From Circinella umbellata (lineage: Eukaryota > Mucoromycota > Mucoromycetes > Mucorales > Lichtheimiaceae): a stretch of 64,000 bases of DNA. The translations under genes and the position numbers were made by a program. The notes beneath the pieces were generated by a model that was not told the DNA's origin, made no database searches, and saw nothing but the letters and a program-made list of their open reading frames with translations. The number at the start of each line of letters is the position of its first letter. The first letter of the stretch is position 1. Positions 14,590 to 26,124 of the stretch are shown here, piece after piece. The stretch lies in assembly GCA_025093555.1 (NCBI GenBank), contig JAIWNF010000007.1, positions 682,001-746,000 on the forward strand, read 5' to 3'.

Positions 14590-15092
14590 TATACAATAAT
14601 AGTAATAACAAAAATAATTATAAAAGGCATTGGAAATACAAAATAAATAAATAAATAAAATTAGTGAACTAAGATATATCCGAAGTTGGAATGATTCTTG
14701 CGTATTGTTTTTTTTAATCGTTTGTCGTATATACATACATATATATACAAAGCCATACATTACATTGTTTAGTATTTTGCCATAGTTAAAATCTTCCGAT
14801 TGCCATTCCAAAAAATGAATTTGTTGACAGCAAGCTTACTGCGGTTTGTTACAGTCAGCAAGTAAATATTTCGCCGATCCACAACCATTTTATTCATCTG
14901 GTTGTTTAATGAACTTGATGAAATATTTTGAATTTGATTGTCTATAAAAGAAACCAAATTAGAGATATCTTCCGTTTTTTATCATCATCTTCTTCATCTT
15001 TCATATTTTCATATAAACCTCATATAAACTCCATTTCATTTTATTAAGTAAAAGTTTTTGTTTTTCATTGCATAACCATACAATCTCAAACC
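14590..15092 (+). promoter_or_regulatory. Promoter and leader of the secreted repeat protein gene
   Basis: A clean TATAAAA box lies at about 14943, roughly 150 bases upstream of the start codon at 15093. A T/C-rich leader with repeated TCATCTTC-like strings and a CATA-rich segment follows. The clear box and the codon choice of the gene behind it suggest high expression. The first ~90 bases hold a TAAA repeat that probably belongs to the 3' end of the CCDC137-like gene. Confidence 0.55.
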
Positions 15093-16366
15093 ATGCGCTT
15101 TTCGCTCTCCCTCGTATCTACTGCCATGCTGGCTACTTTGGCCATCGCTGCACCAGCTGCTGTTCAAAAGAACAACAACAGTGAACTTAACGTAGCTCCT
15201 GCTCAGACTGTTGCTCTTAAGATGGGTGAACAATTCCAACCTTTCAACTGGATGTCCGTTGACGGTGAAGCCCAGTCTGTTGATCGCACTTTCACTTTAA
15301 ACCTTGCTGAACCTGCTCAACTCCAAGTCACTGATTATAAGATGGGTAAATAAATCATATCTCAATCATTTCCTTGCATCTGATTTACAGCCTTTTCGAC
15401 TATTTCTCTAACCAACTGCATTCCCTTTCCCTTACATAAAAATATAGGTGGTGATGCCTTCGAAATTATGGATAACGGTAAAGTTATCGGTATGACCAGT
15501 GAAGTTACCAACGATAAGGAAGCTTTCGCCGCTACTCCTGAAGAAGCTCTTCAAGATGAACGTTTCAGCCATGCTGTCTTTGATTTGGCTCCAGGTAAAC
15601 ATGAAATCACGATCAACGTTGCCAACTCCCAATCTGCTGATGGTACTGGTGCTGTCCGCCTTGTTCAAAAGATCCAAGCCCTTTATGACAAGGGTAAAGG
15701 AAAGAAGGGTTGGGACGACGACGATGATGATGACTGGGAAGATGACGATGAAGACTGTGATGACGATGACGATGATGATGACTGGGACTACAAGAAGGGC
15801 GGCTGGGGCAATGACAAGGGCGGCTGGGGAAATGACAAGGGCGGCTGGGGAAATGACAAGGGCGGCTGGGGCGTTGACAAGGGCGGCTGGGGCGACAAGG
15901 GCGGCTATGGCTATGACAAGGGAGGATGGGGCAACAAGGGCGGCTATGGTGGTAAGAAGGGATGGAACAAGAACAAGACCGTCTACGTTTACTATACCGT
16001 TCCTGCAGTTGATGTCCCTGATGTCCCTGATGTCCCTGATGTCCCAGATAACCCAGATGCAGGCAATCCAGATGCAGGCAATCCAGACGCAGGCAATCCA
16101 GACGCAGGCAATCCAGACGCAGGCAACCCAGACGCAGGCAATCCCATCCTTGCAGCTTACACCGTCTCTACTCCTACTGGTATCGCTATTGAAGCAGTAA
16201 CTGCAACCAGCGTGGTGTAAGTTGAAAATTTCATCGCAACAAGAAAAGATTTTCATATATATAATTAAATTCCAAACTTTTTACTTCCTTCTTTAACATC
16301 AATAGCGTCGAAAGTGCCACTGAAACAGAAATTGACTTCCTTCAACTCCCATTCCTCACTGTCTAA
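15093..16366 (+). CDS. Secreted Gly-Trp-Asp repeat protein, function unknown
   Basis: Three exons (15093-15345, 15448-16216, 16306-16366) give 360 aa. The first ~19 residues (MRFSLSLVSTAMLATLAIAA) are a classic signal peptide ending A-A-P. Residues ~20-190 form a non-repetitive region with beta character. A long Asp/Glu run follows, then tandem GGWGNDK units (15795-15960), a VPD x4 stretch and at least six NPDAG units. The C-terminus is short and carries no obvious GPI signal. The acidic run could bind divalent cations, and the Gly/Trp repeats suggest a cell-wall or extracellular matrix protein. That is inference. The codon use (AAG, GGC, GAC) is unlike the AT-rich neighbours and fits a highly expressed gene. 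Confidence 0.85.
15709..16145 (+). repeat. In-frame tandem repeats (Asp run, GGWGNDK, VPD, NPDAG)
   Basis: Four successive repeat types lie inside the secreted protein gene: GAC/GAT runs, a 21-bp GGWGNDK unit, a 9-bp VPD unit and a 15-bp NPDAG unit. Copies of the last are near identical at DNA level, so copy-number change between strains is likely. A 274-codon open frame on the opposite strand is a by-product of this periodicity. Confidence 0.9.
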
Positions 16367-17110
16367 ATGGTTTCTTTTTGATCTGTTTATGTTCTTTTAT
16401 ATCGACGCCCTCCCCTTATTGCTTTTCTTTTCACTTACCCATAATAATCCACTCTTCAAAAAATTTAGTCGAGTATAATTGTTTTTGCTATTCCTGGTTC
16501 AATTTGCTTTTTTTTTGTTGTTCTTTCTATCTCTTACACATTTACTAATAGAACCTTATTATAATAAAAAAAATGAATTTTATCTGTTCGTCTTATTCTA
16601 AAAAGTCTTTCTTTATTTTAATTTTCTAGCTACTAATCATATTATCAGTGCTACTAAATCAAAGATTTTATTTAAATCTATAATACCGTTATATTCAATT
16701 TAACGACACTAACTGGCAGTTTACGCAATATTTTTATTCAATAATGTATTTATTGATAAAATAGCATTTCTCTGCTTTTTTTTTTGGTCCTGTTTAAAGT
16801 ACAATATCAACTGGAACTTTTTAAAATTACATACAACCAAAGAGCAAGTTGGCATAGCGACTATATGTGTGTCTTCATTGTAAATTTCCTTACAAAATAT
16901 GTTTCTGTTACATATATACCAACATACTATCTTCTACTAGAAAGCTTTTATTTATTACGAAAAGAACGGTATTTACGAAAGGAATTATTGCACTTGGTTG
17001 ATTTTATAAATGTATGAAAAGAATTCGAATTCCGATTAGGGAATCGGTCCGTGTGCTTATGGATCCAAGAAGTGCAATCCTGTTACCCCCTCTCTTTTTA
17101 CAGACCAATA
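16367..17110. other. Intergenic region upstream of RPL12
   Basis: This holds the T-rich 3' flank of the secreted protein gene and the promoter of RPL12. The short open frames have no coding character and no other feature is visible. Confidence 0.4.
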
Positions 17111-17210
17111 GTAAGTAAAACAAGGAAGCACAAATTTTACTTTAATCCATCCATCAATCCATCCATCCATTCCCTCTATATTAATACATCCATTTTCGTT
17201 ATTATCATAG
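17111..17210 (+). other. 5' UTR intron of RPL12
   Basis: GTAAGT at 17111 pairs with TCATAG at 17210, giving an intron of exactly 100 nt whose acceptor abuts the ATG. It contains a CCAT-rich run (ATCCATCCATC) at about 17147-17170. Leader introns are frequent in fungal ribosomal protein genes. It needs RNA evidence, because the frame gives no check here. Confidence 0.65.
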
Positions 17211-18149
17211 ATGCCTCCCAAATTCGATCCTACTGAGGTCAAAATCATCTACCTTCGTGCCACTGGTAAGTAACATTTTCAAAAAATTATTTTGTTTTAA
17301 TGAGAACTGACTTGATTTCATTCAACTAACCCACATATTTAATTATTTAGGTGGTGAATTGGCTGCTTCTTCGGCATTGGGTAAGCCCGACTTTTTTTTT
17401 TATTAAACGAATATCATTTGTTTTACTTTGACGATTCAACAACAACAAAACGAAATTACGAATTTTGACGGGTCTTTATTATTAAATGAGAAACGATTAT
17501 TAACCAAAAATCTTTTTTCTTCATTTACATAGCCCCCAAGATTGGTCCTCTTGGTTTGTCTCCCAAGAAGGTCGGTGAAGATATCATGAAGGGTACCAAG
17601 GACTGGAAGGGTCTTCGTGTTACCATTCAATTGACTATCCAAAACCGTCAAGCTCAAGTTTCCGTTGTCCCCTCGGCTTCTTCCTTGGTCATCAAGGCTC
17701 TTAAGGAACCCCCACGTGATCGCAAGAAGGATAAGAACAGTAAGTATTATTTAGTTATATATGTGAATACTAGTATATAATATTTAACCATAATTTTTTT
17801 TGTATTTTTAAAATAATTAGTCAAGCACACCGGTAACATCACTCTTGATGACGTTATTGAAATTGCCCGCACCATGCGTTACAAGTCCTTCGCTCGTGAA
17901 TTGTCTGGTACCGTTAAGGAAATCCTCGGTACTGCCCACTCTGTTGGTTGTACCGTTGATGGTCAAAGTCCCCAGGATCTTTGCCAAGCTATCGATGCCG
18001 GTGAGGTCGAGATTCCCGTAAGTATATTGCTATTCATTTGATTTAAAATTTGATTTTATTAAGTATACTTTTGTATTTTGTTACTAATTAATATTTCTTT
18101 GTCTTTTTTTATCAACGTTTTTTCACATTAAAATAAACAGGAAAAATAA
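17211..18149 (+). CDS. rpl12: 60S ribosomal protein L12 (uL11)
   Basis: Five coding exons (17211-17265, 17351-17380, 17533-17739, 17821-18017, 18141-18149) give 165 aa, the usual length of eukaryotic RPL12. The product starts [20 protein letters not shown], continues [18 protein letters not shown] and ends [10 protein letters not shown]. It is a large-subunit protein at the base of the ribosomal P-stalk, contacting the GTPase-associated rRNA. The last exon encodes only Glu-Lys-stop. Codon choice is biased (AAG, ACC, GTC, CGT), as expected of a highly expressed gene. It converges with the quinone oxidoreductase gene 180 bases downstream. Confidence 0.98.
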
Positions 18150-18329
18150 ACGATTTATTTATTATTTATAAACGGGGATTAATAAAAAAAAACTTTAATG
18201 TTGGACGCAACGTTTTTCGACAAATTTAAAAAGATATATAAACATGATGAAATGGAATGAATGGAATTTTTTTTTATTATTATTTGGCTTTTGTACATTA
18301 TATGGACTGTTGAATGAGCCAAAAAGTTA
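18150..18329. other. Convergent 3' flank
   Basis: Only about 180 bases separate two convergent stop codons, so the 3' ends of RPL12 and the quinone oxidoreductase transcripts may overlap. A-rich runs serve both sides. Confidence 0.4.
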
Positions 18330-19954
18330 TTAAGTGACTTTGACGACAAGTTTACCCATAGTTTGATTGCTTTCCATAGTACGATGTGCTGTAACGATAT
18401 CATTCCAATCGAACTCTCTATCAATGAACAATTTGTATGATTCACTAGGCTTGGCAAAATGTTCTTGGATAACATCTTTATAAATAGCATCACGAAGACG
18501 GACTTGATACTCTAAAGAGCGACTTCGTAAAGCGGATCCTTCAATCTAATTCATAAGTTGGAATTAATTTAATATATTTGCTTGTTATGTGCGTATTATG
18601 GATTACTTACTCTAAGACGCTTTCTGAGAAGTGGACCAATATTGACACCGTCTAATACTGGGCCTATAGAGGAATAGATAATATTAGTTGTAATTGTTCT
18701 AAAAGGTTTGAAACGCTAACTTTTTTTATATTTGTCTTACCTGAAAGAAAGGCTAAAATAACCATACGACCATCAATTGAAAGAGTAGCAAGATTGTTCT
18801 CAAAATAAGATTTACCAACAAAATCAATAATAGCATTAACACCCTTATTAGATGTTTCTTGTGCAATCTATCATCATTGATTTAAAAAAAAATATTAATA
18901 TGTACATATATATGCAATTGTAATATTCCATAGATACACCAGTTTAATCATCTACTTACCACAGCAGCCCAGTCTTCAGTTTTATAATTGATACCACGGG
19001 TTGCTCCGAGACTTTCACAAAACTTGGTCTTTTCATCTGAACCAGCAGTAATAAAAATACGGTTTGCACCCGCTTGTTTGGCTAATTGGATAGCAGCAAT
19101 ACCAACACCAGAAGCACCTGCATGGATCAAAATATCCTCACCCTTCTTGAACCCAAGAACGAAAAATAAAGCTTGATAAGCAGTAAACCAAGTTTCTGGA
19201 ATGGCGGCAGCTTGTTCAAAAGTTAATGCATCTGGTTTAGGCATGGCTAAATCTTGTTCCATAACAGCATACTATGTATATATTTATTTTACAAAGATTT
19301 TTTTAATAAAAACAAATGAAATACATTATTTGTCTTCATGTGGGTTAATATATACCTCGGCATAGCCTCCACCACCCATTAATCCAAATACTGCATCGCC
19401 AGGCTTAAATTTGGTTACTGTAGTAATTATTACATAGCAATAGGAATAAAAGAAATTAGTCTGGGGAGATATCGGATAATTATACACTATTGAATATTAC
19501 CATTTTTGCCAACCGATTCAACAATACCAGAAACTTCAACGCCAAGAAGTTCGGAAGCACCAGGTGGAGGAGGGTAGTTACCCTATTTCATTTTTAAATG
19601 CTGTTAGAAAGATTCCAGTGGTGAAGAATACTATTTCGTTGAGAACTTTACCTGGCGTTGGACAATGTCCATGCGATTCAAACAAAAGCATTTGACCTGT
19701 ATATACATATATAATCATGATTAAGCAACATGCAATGTAACACTTAGTAATTTTAAGTAAATGACGCGTAAGAATTAGTTTCGTACTTTGATAAGAATTT
19801 GTGTATCGGTAGGTGTTGGTGTTGGATATTCACCAATGTATAACTGGGAAGCATCTCCTTTAAATATGAACTATATATTAATTAAAAATATAATAATAAA
19901 GCGATATTATTTACTTGGACTTTTACCTGGTTGTTTTACAAGTACTGCACGCAT
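18330..19954 (-). CDS. Zeta-crystallin/TP53I3-type NAD(P)H quinone oxidoreductase
   Basis: Nine exons on the minus strand (first 19954-19927, last 18545-18330) sum to 331 aa. This is a medium-chain reductase of the quinone oxidoreductase branch, a cytosolic NADPH-dependent enzyme acting on quinones or related enones. Seen: an N-terminal GroES-like half with CFCLNRMDIVQRQGNYPPPPG and the GVEVSGIVESVG loop; FKPGDAVFGLMGGGGYAEYA; PETWFTAYQALF; and the nucleotide-binding motif HAGASGVGIAAIQLAKQAGA. This is the AxxGxxG variant typical of the family. No structural zinc Cys cluster is present, as in quinone reductases. The C-terminus FDWNDIVTAHRTMESNQTMGKLVV matches TP53I3/PIG3 relatives. Confidence 0.93.
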
Positions 19955-20426
19955 TTTTGATTTGTAATGCAAAAGAAGAGTAAAGAAAAAAAAGAGGGTG
20001 AACGGAGTAGAAAAGAAGGTTACTTTTTTTCACGACAAAGCACGGAGTTTGATTCATGCACTTGACGATTGACAGATTTATCCCGAATTTATCTACGGAC
20101 ACAACTTGAGAGATTCATATAAAATTACTGGGTGTTGTTATCGATAGAATTTTTGCCTGTTTCTCGATTAATACAATATCAAAGTAGATACAAGAAAGAA
20201 TATCATGTATAACCACTCTTACACTTTGGTAAAAGATACACTATTAATTGCTGCTGTCGATAATAATTTTCATTAAATAATTTATACGTAACTATTTTTT
20301 ATCTATTAATAATAAGTGATGACTTATAAAATCATTTATACAAAACAAAAAAAAAATGGCTTGTATTAGGGTAATAATATATGCTACATTTTTCAATCTT
20401 TATATAAGTATAATATGTCTAAACAA
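19955..20426. other. Intergenic region between two minus-strand genes
   Basis: This is the promoter of the quinone oxidoreductase (right of 19954) and the 3' flank of the sugar transporter. A TGAC-containing stretch near 20060 was seen, but no specific site is supportable. Confidence 0.35.
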
Positions 20427-22760
20427 TTAATAATCTTGAGGAGGAACTGGTGTTGTAGCTTCCGATTTTTCATTATATTCATGAATACCACTTTTAGGTG
20501 TTCTTGACTTTTCAAAACTACGACCATCAATAGGACTACGATCATCAATGGAATCTACATCTCCTAAATGAACCACACCACCGTTTTGTTCTTTAAGTTT
20601 CTCTAATTCCTTTTCGGCTCTAAAAACAAACATGGATTTCGTAGAAAAGACAACATCCAACTCTTCCAACGTTTTTGAGGCTGTTTCGGGGTATAATGCC
20701 CATACGATAGGAATCGTAAGGAAATTGAATGCAGCAAAGACCAAAAAGGTGGCCCATCCAAGAGATGTAATCATGGGTGGAGTTATTTCCATAATAATTG
20801 CATTACCAATAGACCATCCTACAACACTCCATGCACCACCTCTTGCTCTAACTCGGGTGGGATAGATTTCGACCTATTATAAGATAGTAAATTGATTTTG
20901 TACTCTGCATTAGTACACATGTATTTTTTTTTTTTTTTTTTGCTTTTTTTCGGAGCGGTTTTATTTTTGTTACTTCTTTGGAGGAATATTGTTTTAAAAA
21001 GCGTTCATTTCTACTCGTTCTTCGTCCCTTTTTTCTTTTTCCATCTTTCTTCTATATGCGAAGACTATTACTACTTACTGGGTATATCCATGGAACAGCT
21101 AACCAAGTCATGCCAAAAAAACCAGTATAGCCGAAGGTGAATACCGTAGCTCCAATACCATAAGCAAGTGAATTATGATTCATGATATCGGGTTTGGTTA
21201 ATACGCCCACTAAAACCATACAAATTCCTTGCAACACAGCACCATAGAACAAGGTAAATCGGCGACCCCATCGATCAATAGTGAATACAGGGACAATTGT
21301 ACATAACATGTAGAAAATATTGTTCACCCCTGATAGTAACTGAGATGTACGTTCAGAGAATCCTGCATTAAGGAACACGGTGGGGGCGTAGACAGTAATC
21401 TGGATGTAAATTTTTATGCATGTAGTATTTTCATTAAAAGATTATACACATACTCACTCACTTTTGCTATATTTATCTCACTCTATCTCTTTCAAAAATT
21501 GTATAGTATGGAAACTTACTACGCCAATACCAGTCAATTCTTGCAAAATCTGTAGCCAAATGGAAAGATGAACTCGTCGAGGAATATTCAATTTATCATA
21601 ATGAAAAAGCATACTGAAATAAGTAGGTTCTCCTTCTGCAGATTCGATCTGTATAGCTTCAATAATTTGATTGTATTCCCTCTGCACCTCGGGATTATCT
21701 GTACCATTATTACTATCACTGCCTCGCAATGAGCTTAGAATCTCAATAGCTTGTTCGTGCCGTCCTACTTTGGCTAACCATCGGGGTGATTCAGGAAAGA
21801 AATTAATACCAATAGCTAGTACGGCTAATGGAACCAGTTGAAATGCAATAGGGAATCTCCATCGTATACCACCTTCGGTATAGCTCATGCCATAATCAAG
21901 CCAGTACTATTATATATTTAAAAGCAAGGAGGTTAAAAAAGAGGGTACTTATTTATTAATAATGTATTTTATTTCTACTAAAAAAGAAAACTATGAAGAC
22001 ATGGTAAAGTATGTCATCACCCTTGTCTTCCTCTTCTTAATATACTTACTGCAACAACAACGCCAAAGATATTCAACGTAAATTCCATAGCAATAAACAT
22101 ACCTCTGGAGGTATGATGAGATGTTTCTGCACTCCAAACAGGTACAATAGCATTACTGTTATTGGTATAAAGAAAAAAAATGAGACAAGATTGTTGTTGC
22201 GATTCTTTTTCTTTTTTAAAAAAAAAGCAATAAAATATAAACTTACAGATGGCCTGTACCAATACCCGTAATAATTCGCGAAGCCATCATCCAGCCAACA
22301 TTTTGAGCTGACGTTTGAAGTATTGCTCCAATGATCGCAATAAGAGAACCAACAACAACGGTTTTGATGCGACCTATTTTGTCCCCGATCCAACCACCCA
22401 TCAAAGCACCGATTAAAGTACCAGCATAATAAACAGCTACAACACCACCAAGTAATGCATCTCGGCCATGAAGACCCATTACATTAATATAATCAGGTGA
22501 TATATTAACACCACTCATGACTCCTTGATCATACTACTCAATAATGATAATAATAATAATAATAATAAAAGGATATTAATTTAATAATACGATGAACAAA
22601 ATAATAATATGACTTTTGGGGAGGTTCTTCATTGTCATATTTAACTTACTCCAAAAAAAAAGATGCTGAGTCCAGCAGCTAAATTAATAAGCAAAACTAG
22701 ATCGCTTCCATGAAAATGATGATAAAAATTGAATATTTGACGTTTATTTTTGTTGCTCAT
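20427..22760 (-). CDS. MFS sugar transporter (hexose transporter family)
   Basis: Six exons (22760-22650, 22533-22247, 22155-22050, 21906-21520, 21399-21079, 20873-20427) give 552 aa. It is a plasma-membrane sugar/H+ symporter or uniporter of the major facilitator superfamily sugar porter family. Diagnostic motifs in order: FFFGYDQGVMSGV in helix 1, GGWIGDKIGRIKT in the 2-3 loop, SRIITGIGTG in helix 4, PESPRWLAKVGR before the central loop, QILQELTGIGVI in helix 7, DRWGRR in the 8-9 loop, VEIYPTRVRARGGA, and PETASKTLEELD at the end of helix 12 (canonical PETKGKTLEE). A hydrophilic C-terminal tail of about 90 aa follows. Substrate specificity is not readable. Confidence 0.95.
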
Positions 22761-23595
22761 TGTATTCTGTATTACGTTACTCTATGTTGTGTATGTGTGT
22801 GAGTGTATGTGTGTGTGTGTCGATATACACATAAAGGTATAAAAAAAAAGAGAAAACGAGAGAAGCTTGTTTTCATCAGTGAAAAATAAATGCAGTCTGT
22901 TTTTATACGATTTTTCTTTTTTTTTTATTGGATCGCTTCTGTTTGTTTACTTGTTTTTTATGCCGGATCAACGTCAAGTTTGGATAATATGTAGATAAAA
23001 GATAAATAAGGTGTGGCAAATTAACATTACGAAAAAATGAGATAAGCTTTATGCACGGTTACGAATCCGCACTACAAAAATATTTTAAACTAGTCACTGT
23101 CCCCGCCTCCCTTAACTTAATTTTGTTATTTCTAATTTTTCTTTTGATATACAGTATCATAGCATGCAAAAGTGCAGATAAAAACGCAGTATTTTTTTGT
23201 CCAAAAATAATAAATTTTCCGTTTGGATTATCCATGACGCTTTACAAAAACAAACAAAAGGGGCAGAGAGAGAGAGATATCGAAGGTTCGGAAAAATATT
23301 CATTGTTTTTGAATTGCTTATTTTTTGATACAGGTACCAAAAAAAAAAATACTACGCCACATACTATCTGATACTTAAACATGTGTATATCAAGTAATTG
23401 CTGTCTCCTTGAAACTAAGATTAAAAAAAGATCGCCACGTGAAATGAATCTTGGTATTACAGGTGTAAGACGAATGCTTTAAAAATCCCTTCCTTCAGAA
23501 TCTATCTATATATTATTTTCTCCCTCATAACATACCCAATTTTCCCTCCTTTTTTCGTTACTACACTCCTTACTTTTTTATATAATAATATCATC
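22761..23595. promoter_or_regulatory. Divergent promoter region (sugar transporter / Sec7 gene)
   Basis: The two flanking genes are transcribed outward, so 835 bases hold both promoters. A TG-rich microsatellite lies at 22790-22822 in the transporter leader, and an E-box-like CACGTG lies near 23436. A 106-codon frame at 23051 is A/T-rich and not convincing. Confidence 0.45.
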
Positions 23596-26124
23596 ATGAC
23601 TACACCCAAACGAAATCAATCATTATTACAGCGTTCATGGTCTTTCTCAAACGCTCCCCATGAATATGATAATACTCGTGAACGTTCTAATACAACCTAT
23701 GTGCTACCACCACTGCGCTCATCAAGTTTAACTACAGATTTTTTTCAAACCATAACAACAGAAACAACTACATCACCTCTATTACCACTACTTACTGATC
23801 AAAATAACAATGTTCAAGATCTTGTTAATGATGAAGAAGCATCTTCATTGTTGGAATGGAAAAGACAGTCGATTTTGTTGCGCGCTTCGGTAGTTATACC
23901 TGGTTTATCTGATGATGACAGAGAAGGGGAAGAAAAAGAAAAAGAAGAAAACAATGATAATGATGAATGTCAAGATATTGCAGATAAATTATGGAGGGGC
24001 GATTTAGTTTCTGAAGCATCTTTTCTCGGCAATGTGTACGTTTCTAGTAACTATTTTATGTATAATGTACATATCACACAGAGTCATCATAATTGCTTTT
24101 TAACTTTAGTAATATTCTAGCTTTTTCTAATGTACTACATAATTCTTATTATTATAATATTACATGTTTTCTATCTATTTTACCTATTAACAATGATAAT
24201 AATAATACTTTATTTATAATTATAATAGTGACCCATTCTCTCAATGCACATTAGAATTATATCTTGCAAAATATGATTTTAAAGACATGCAACTTGATAC
24301 AGCGTTTAGGTAAATACAATAAACAATTATAAAACTGATAAAACTTTCAAATGAAATATAAATATAAACAATTTTTTATTTTTTATTTTTTTCACAGAAA
24401 ACTTTGTCAAAAGGTTTATTTCAAGGCAGAAGCTCAAGAAATCGATCGAGTATTAGAGGCATTTGCTCGTCGATATTGGGCATGTAATAATAATGTAGTT
24501 TATGGCAGTGCAGGTACATATTAAAAAGTCGCCACGTTTTTTTAATTGTGATAACCCCGCCATCTAACAACATATGTAATTAATTTTTAGATGTAATCTA
24601 TGCCATAATTTACTCTTTAATGTTACTCAACACAGACTTGCATATCGCTAAAGGTCATACCAAAATGAGTAGACTAACCTTCTGCAAAAATACCATGGAG
24701 ACAATTTATAAATTTGTACCAAAAGAAACATTTATTAAATGTGAATATGAAATCGAGATATTATTAAAGGTAAAAACGTTTATAACGTTTATACTTTATT
24801 AATGTTAATGCTGACGTTATTGTTATTTGTCTGATAAATTATAAAAAAAAGGACTTGTATAATTCTGTGAAACAACAAGGTTTTATGCAACCTCAACAAT
24901 CTCAGCAACAACAACAACAACGTAATAATAGTAATATACCACGTACACTATTACGACGGTTTGGTTCATTAACACAAAAAGAAAAAAATAACAGCAAACC
25001 AATGATACAAATGCAAAAGTTAGCAGGAAATGGAGAAAGCTCGTTTGTTTATTTGGAAGGCAAAATGTTATGTAAAGCTATACCACCATCGCTTTTTATT
25101 AGTAATAATAACAAATTAAAGCATAACAATAATAGCAAACGAGGAAGAAATAATCAATACCATGAGAGATACCGAGAATGTTGGGTTTCATTGGGTCCAG
25201 GTTACTTACAAATAGACCAACATTATGGTGCAAGACTTGGAACGGTAATTTATCACATGTGAATATAAAAAAAAAATCATTTCATAATATTACAATAATA
25301 ATTATACTAAACATAAACCCTATAGAAAACGTCATGTCACGAACTTTTCCACGCTTTTGCAATACCACATGCACCAAGTTGGTATCAAAATGGTCCATCT
25401 CCTTTTGGGTTCTTATTACAATTACCTAATCGTCACAGATACATATTCAGCTGTGATTCCAAAAATCAAGTTATAACATGGATTCGATTATTAAATTATT
25501 GGGCAGCAAGACAAAGTAAAATTCCACTATACATGAGTGATGCAGTAGGAAACTCAATTTATTTTGGTTGGGAACCTATTTTATTAAATAGACAAGTTTC
25601 TTTGGATAAAGTAAATATTCAAGATTGGTCTCCTCCTATATTTAAGAATAATGAAAAATATCGTTCCATGTCTTGTAATAATGTGGATGAACAATATGAT
25701 GCTTTTCAACAATATCGGAATTCCTTAAGAATAGAACGTGAACACCATATCACACTATTTGACCAAATAGATCAAGTAATCTTTATACCGTGTGAAAAAA
25801 AAAGGAAGGATTGGGAAAAGATAGAGAAAAAGATAAAAAAGTGGCGCATTATATTATATTTATCATACCCATATTGTGTAATAATTATAGGTTGCTATAG
25901 GAACAACACAATGGGCTCAAGTACACGCTAATTGGACTGCCAAAAAAGGATTCCTTGATCAACAAATTCAAAAGTATAATGCATATCTGAGTGCAATTCA
26001 AGAGCAGCAAAAAATGCCATTTGCAGGGTTTTATGATAATGAATCATCTTGGTTGTCTGAAATGGATTTGTTTAAAGAAATCAGTGATGAATTGGAATTA
26101 ATAGGTTCTAAACCATTATTATAA
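23596..26124 (+). CDS. Sec7-PH domain Arf guanine-nucleotide exchange factor (EFA6/Yel1-like)
   Basis: This multi-exon gene begins at 23596, and its last codons are PLL before the stop at 26122-26124. A Ser/Thr-rich N-terminus of ~110 aa precedes the Sec7 domain (DIADKLWRGD … SFLGNVDPFSQCTLELYLAKYDF … FRKLCQKVYFKAEAQEIDRVLEAF). The Glu of AEAQEIDR sits where the catalytic glutamate finger lies, and MLLNTDLHIAKGHTKMSR covers the second conserved loop. A Gln-rich linker leads into a PH-like domain (SSFVYLEGKMLCKAI … YRECWVSLGPGYLQI … YIFSCDSKNQVITWIRLLNYWAA). A coiled-coil tail follows. The Sec7-PH order resembles EFA6/PSD and yeast Yel1, which activate Arf6/Arf3 at the plasma membrane. Some internal splice sites are uncertain. 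Confidence 0.88.

Noticed and set aside
23051..23371. 106-codon frame in the divergent promoter
   Set aside because: Composition is AT-driven (Phe, Ile, Lys runs) with no motif, and it lies in a shared promoter region.
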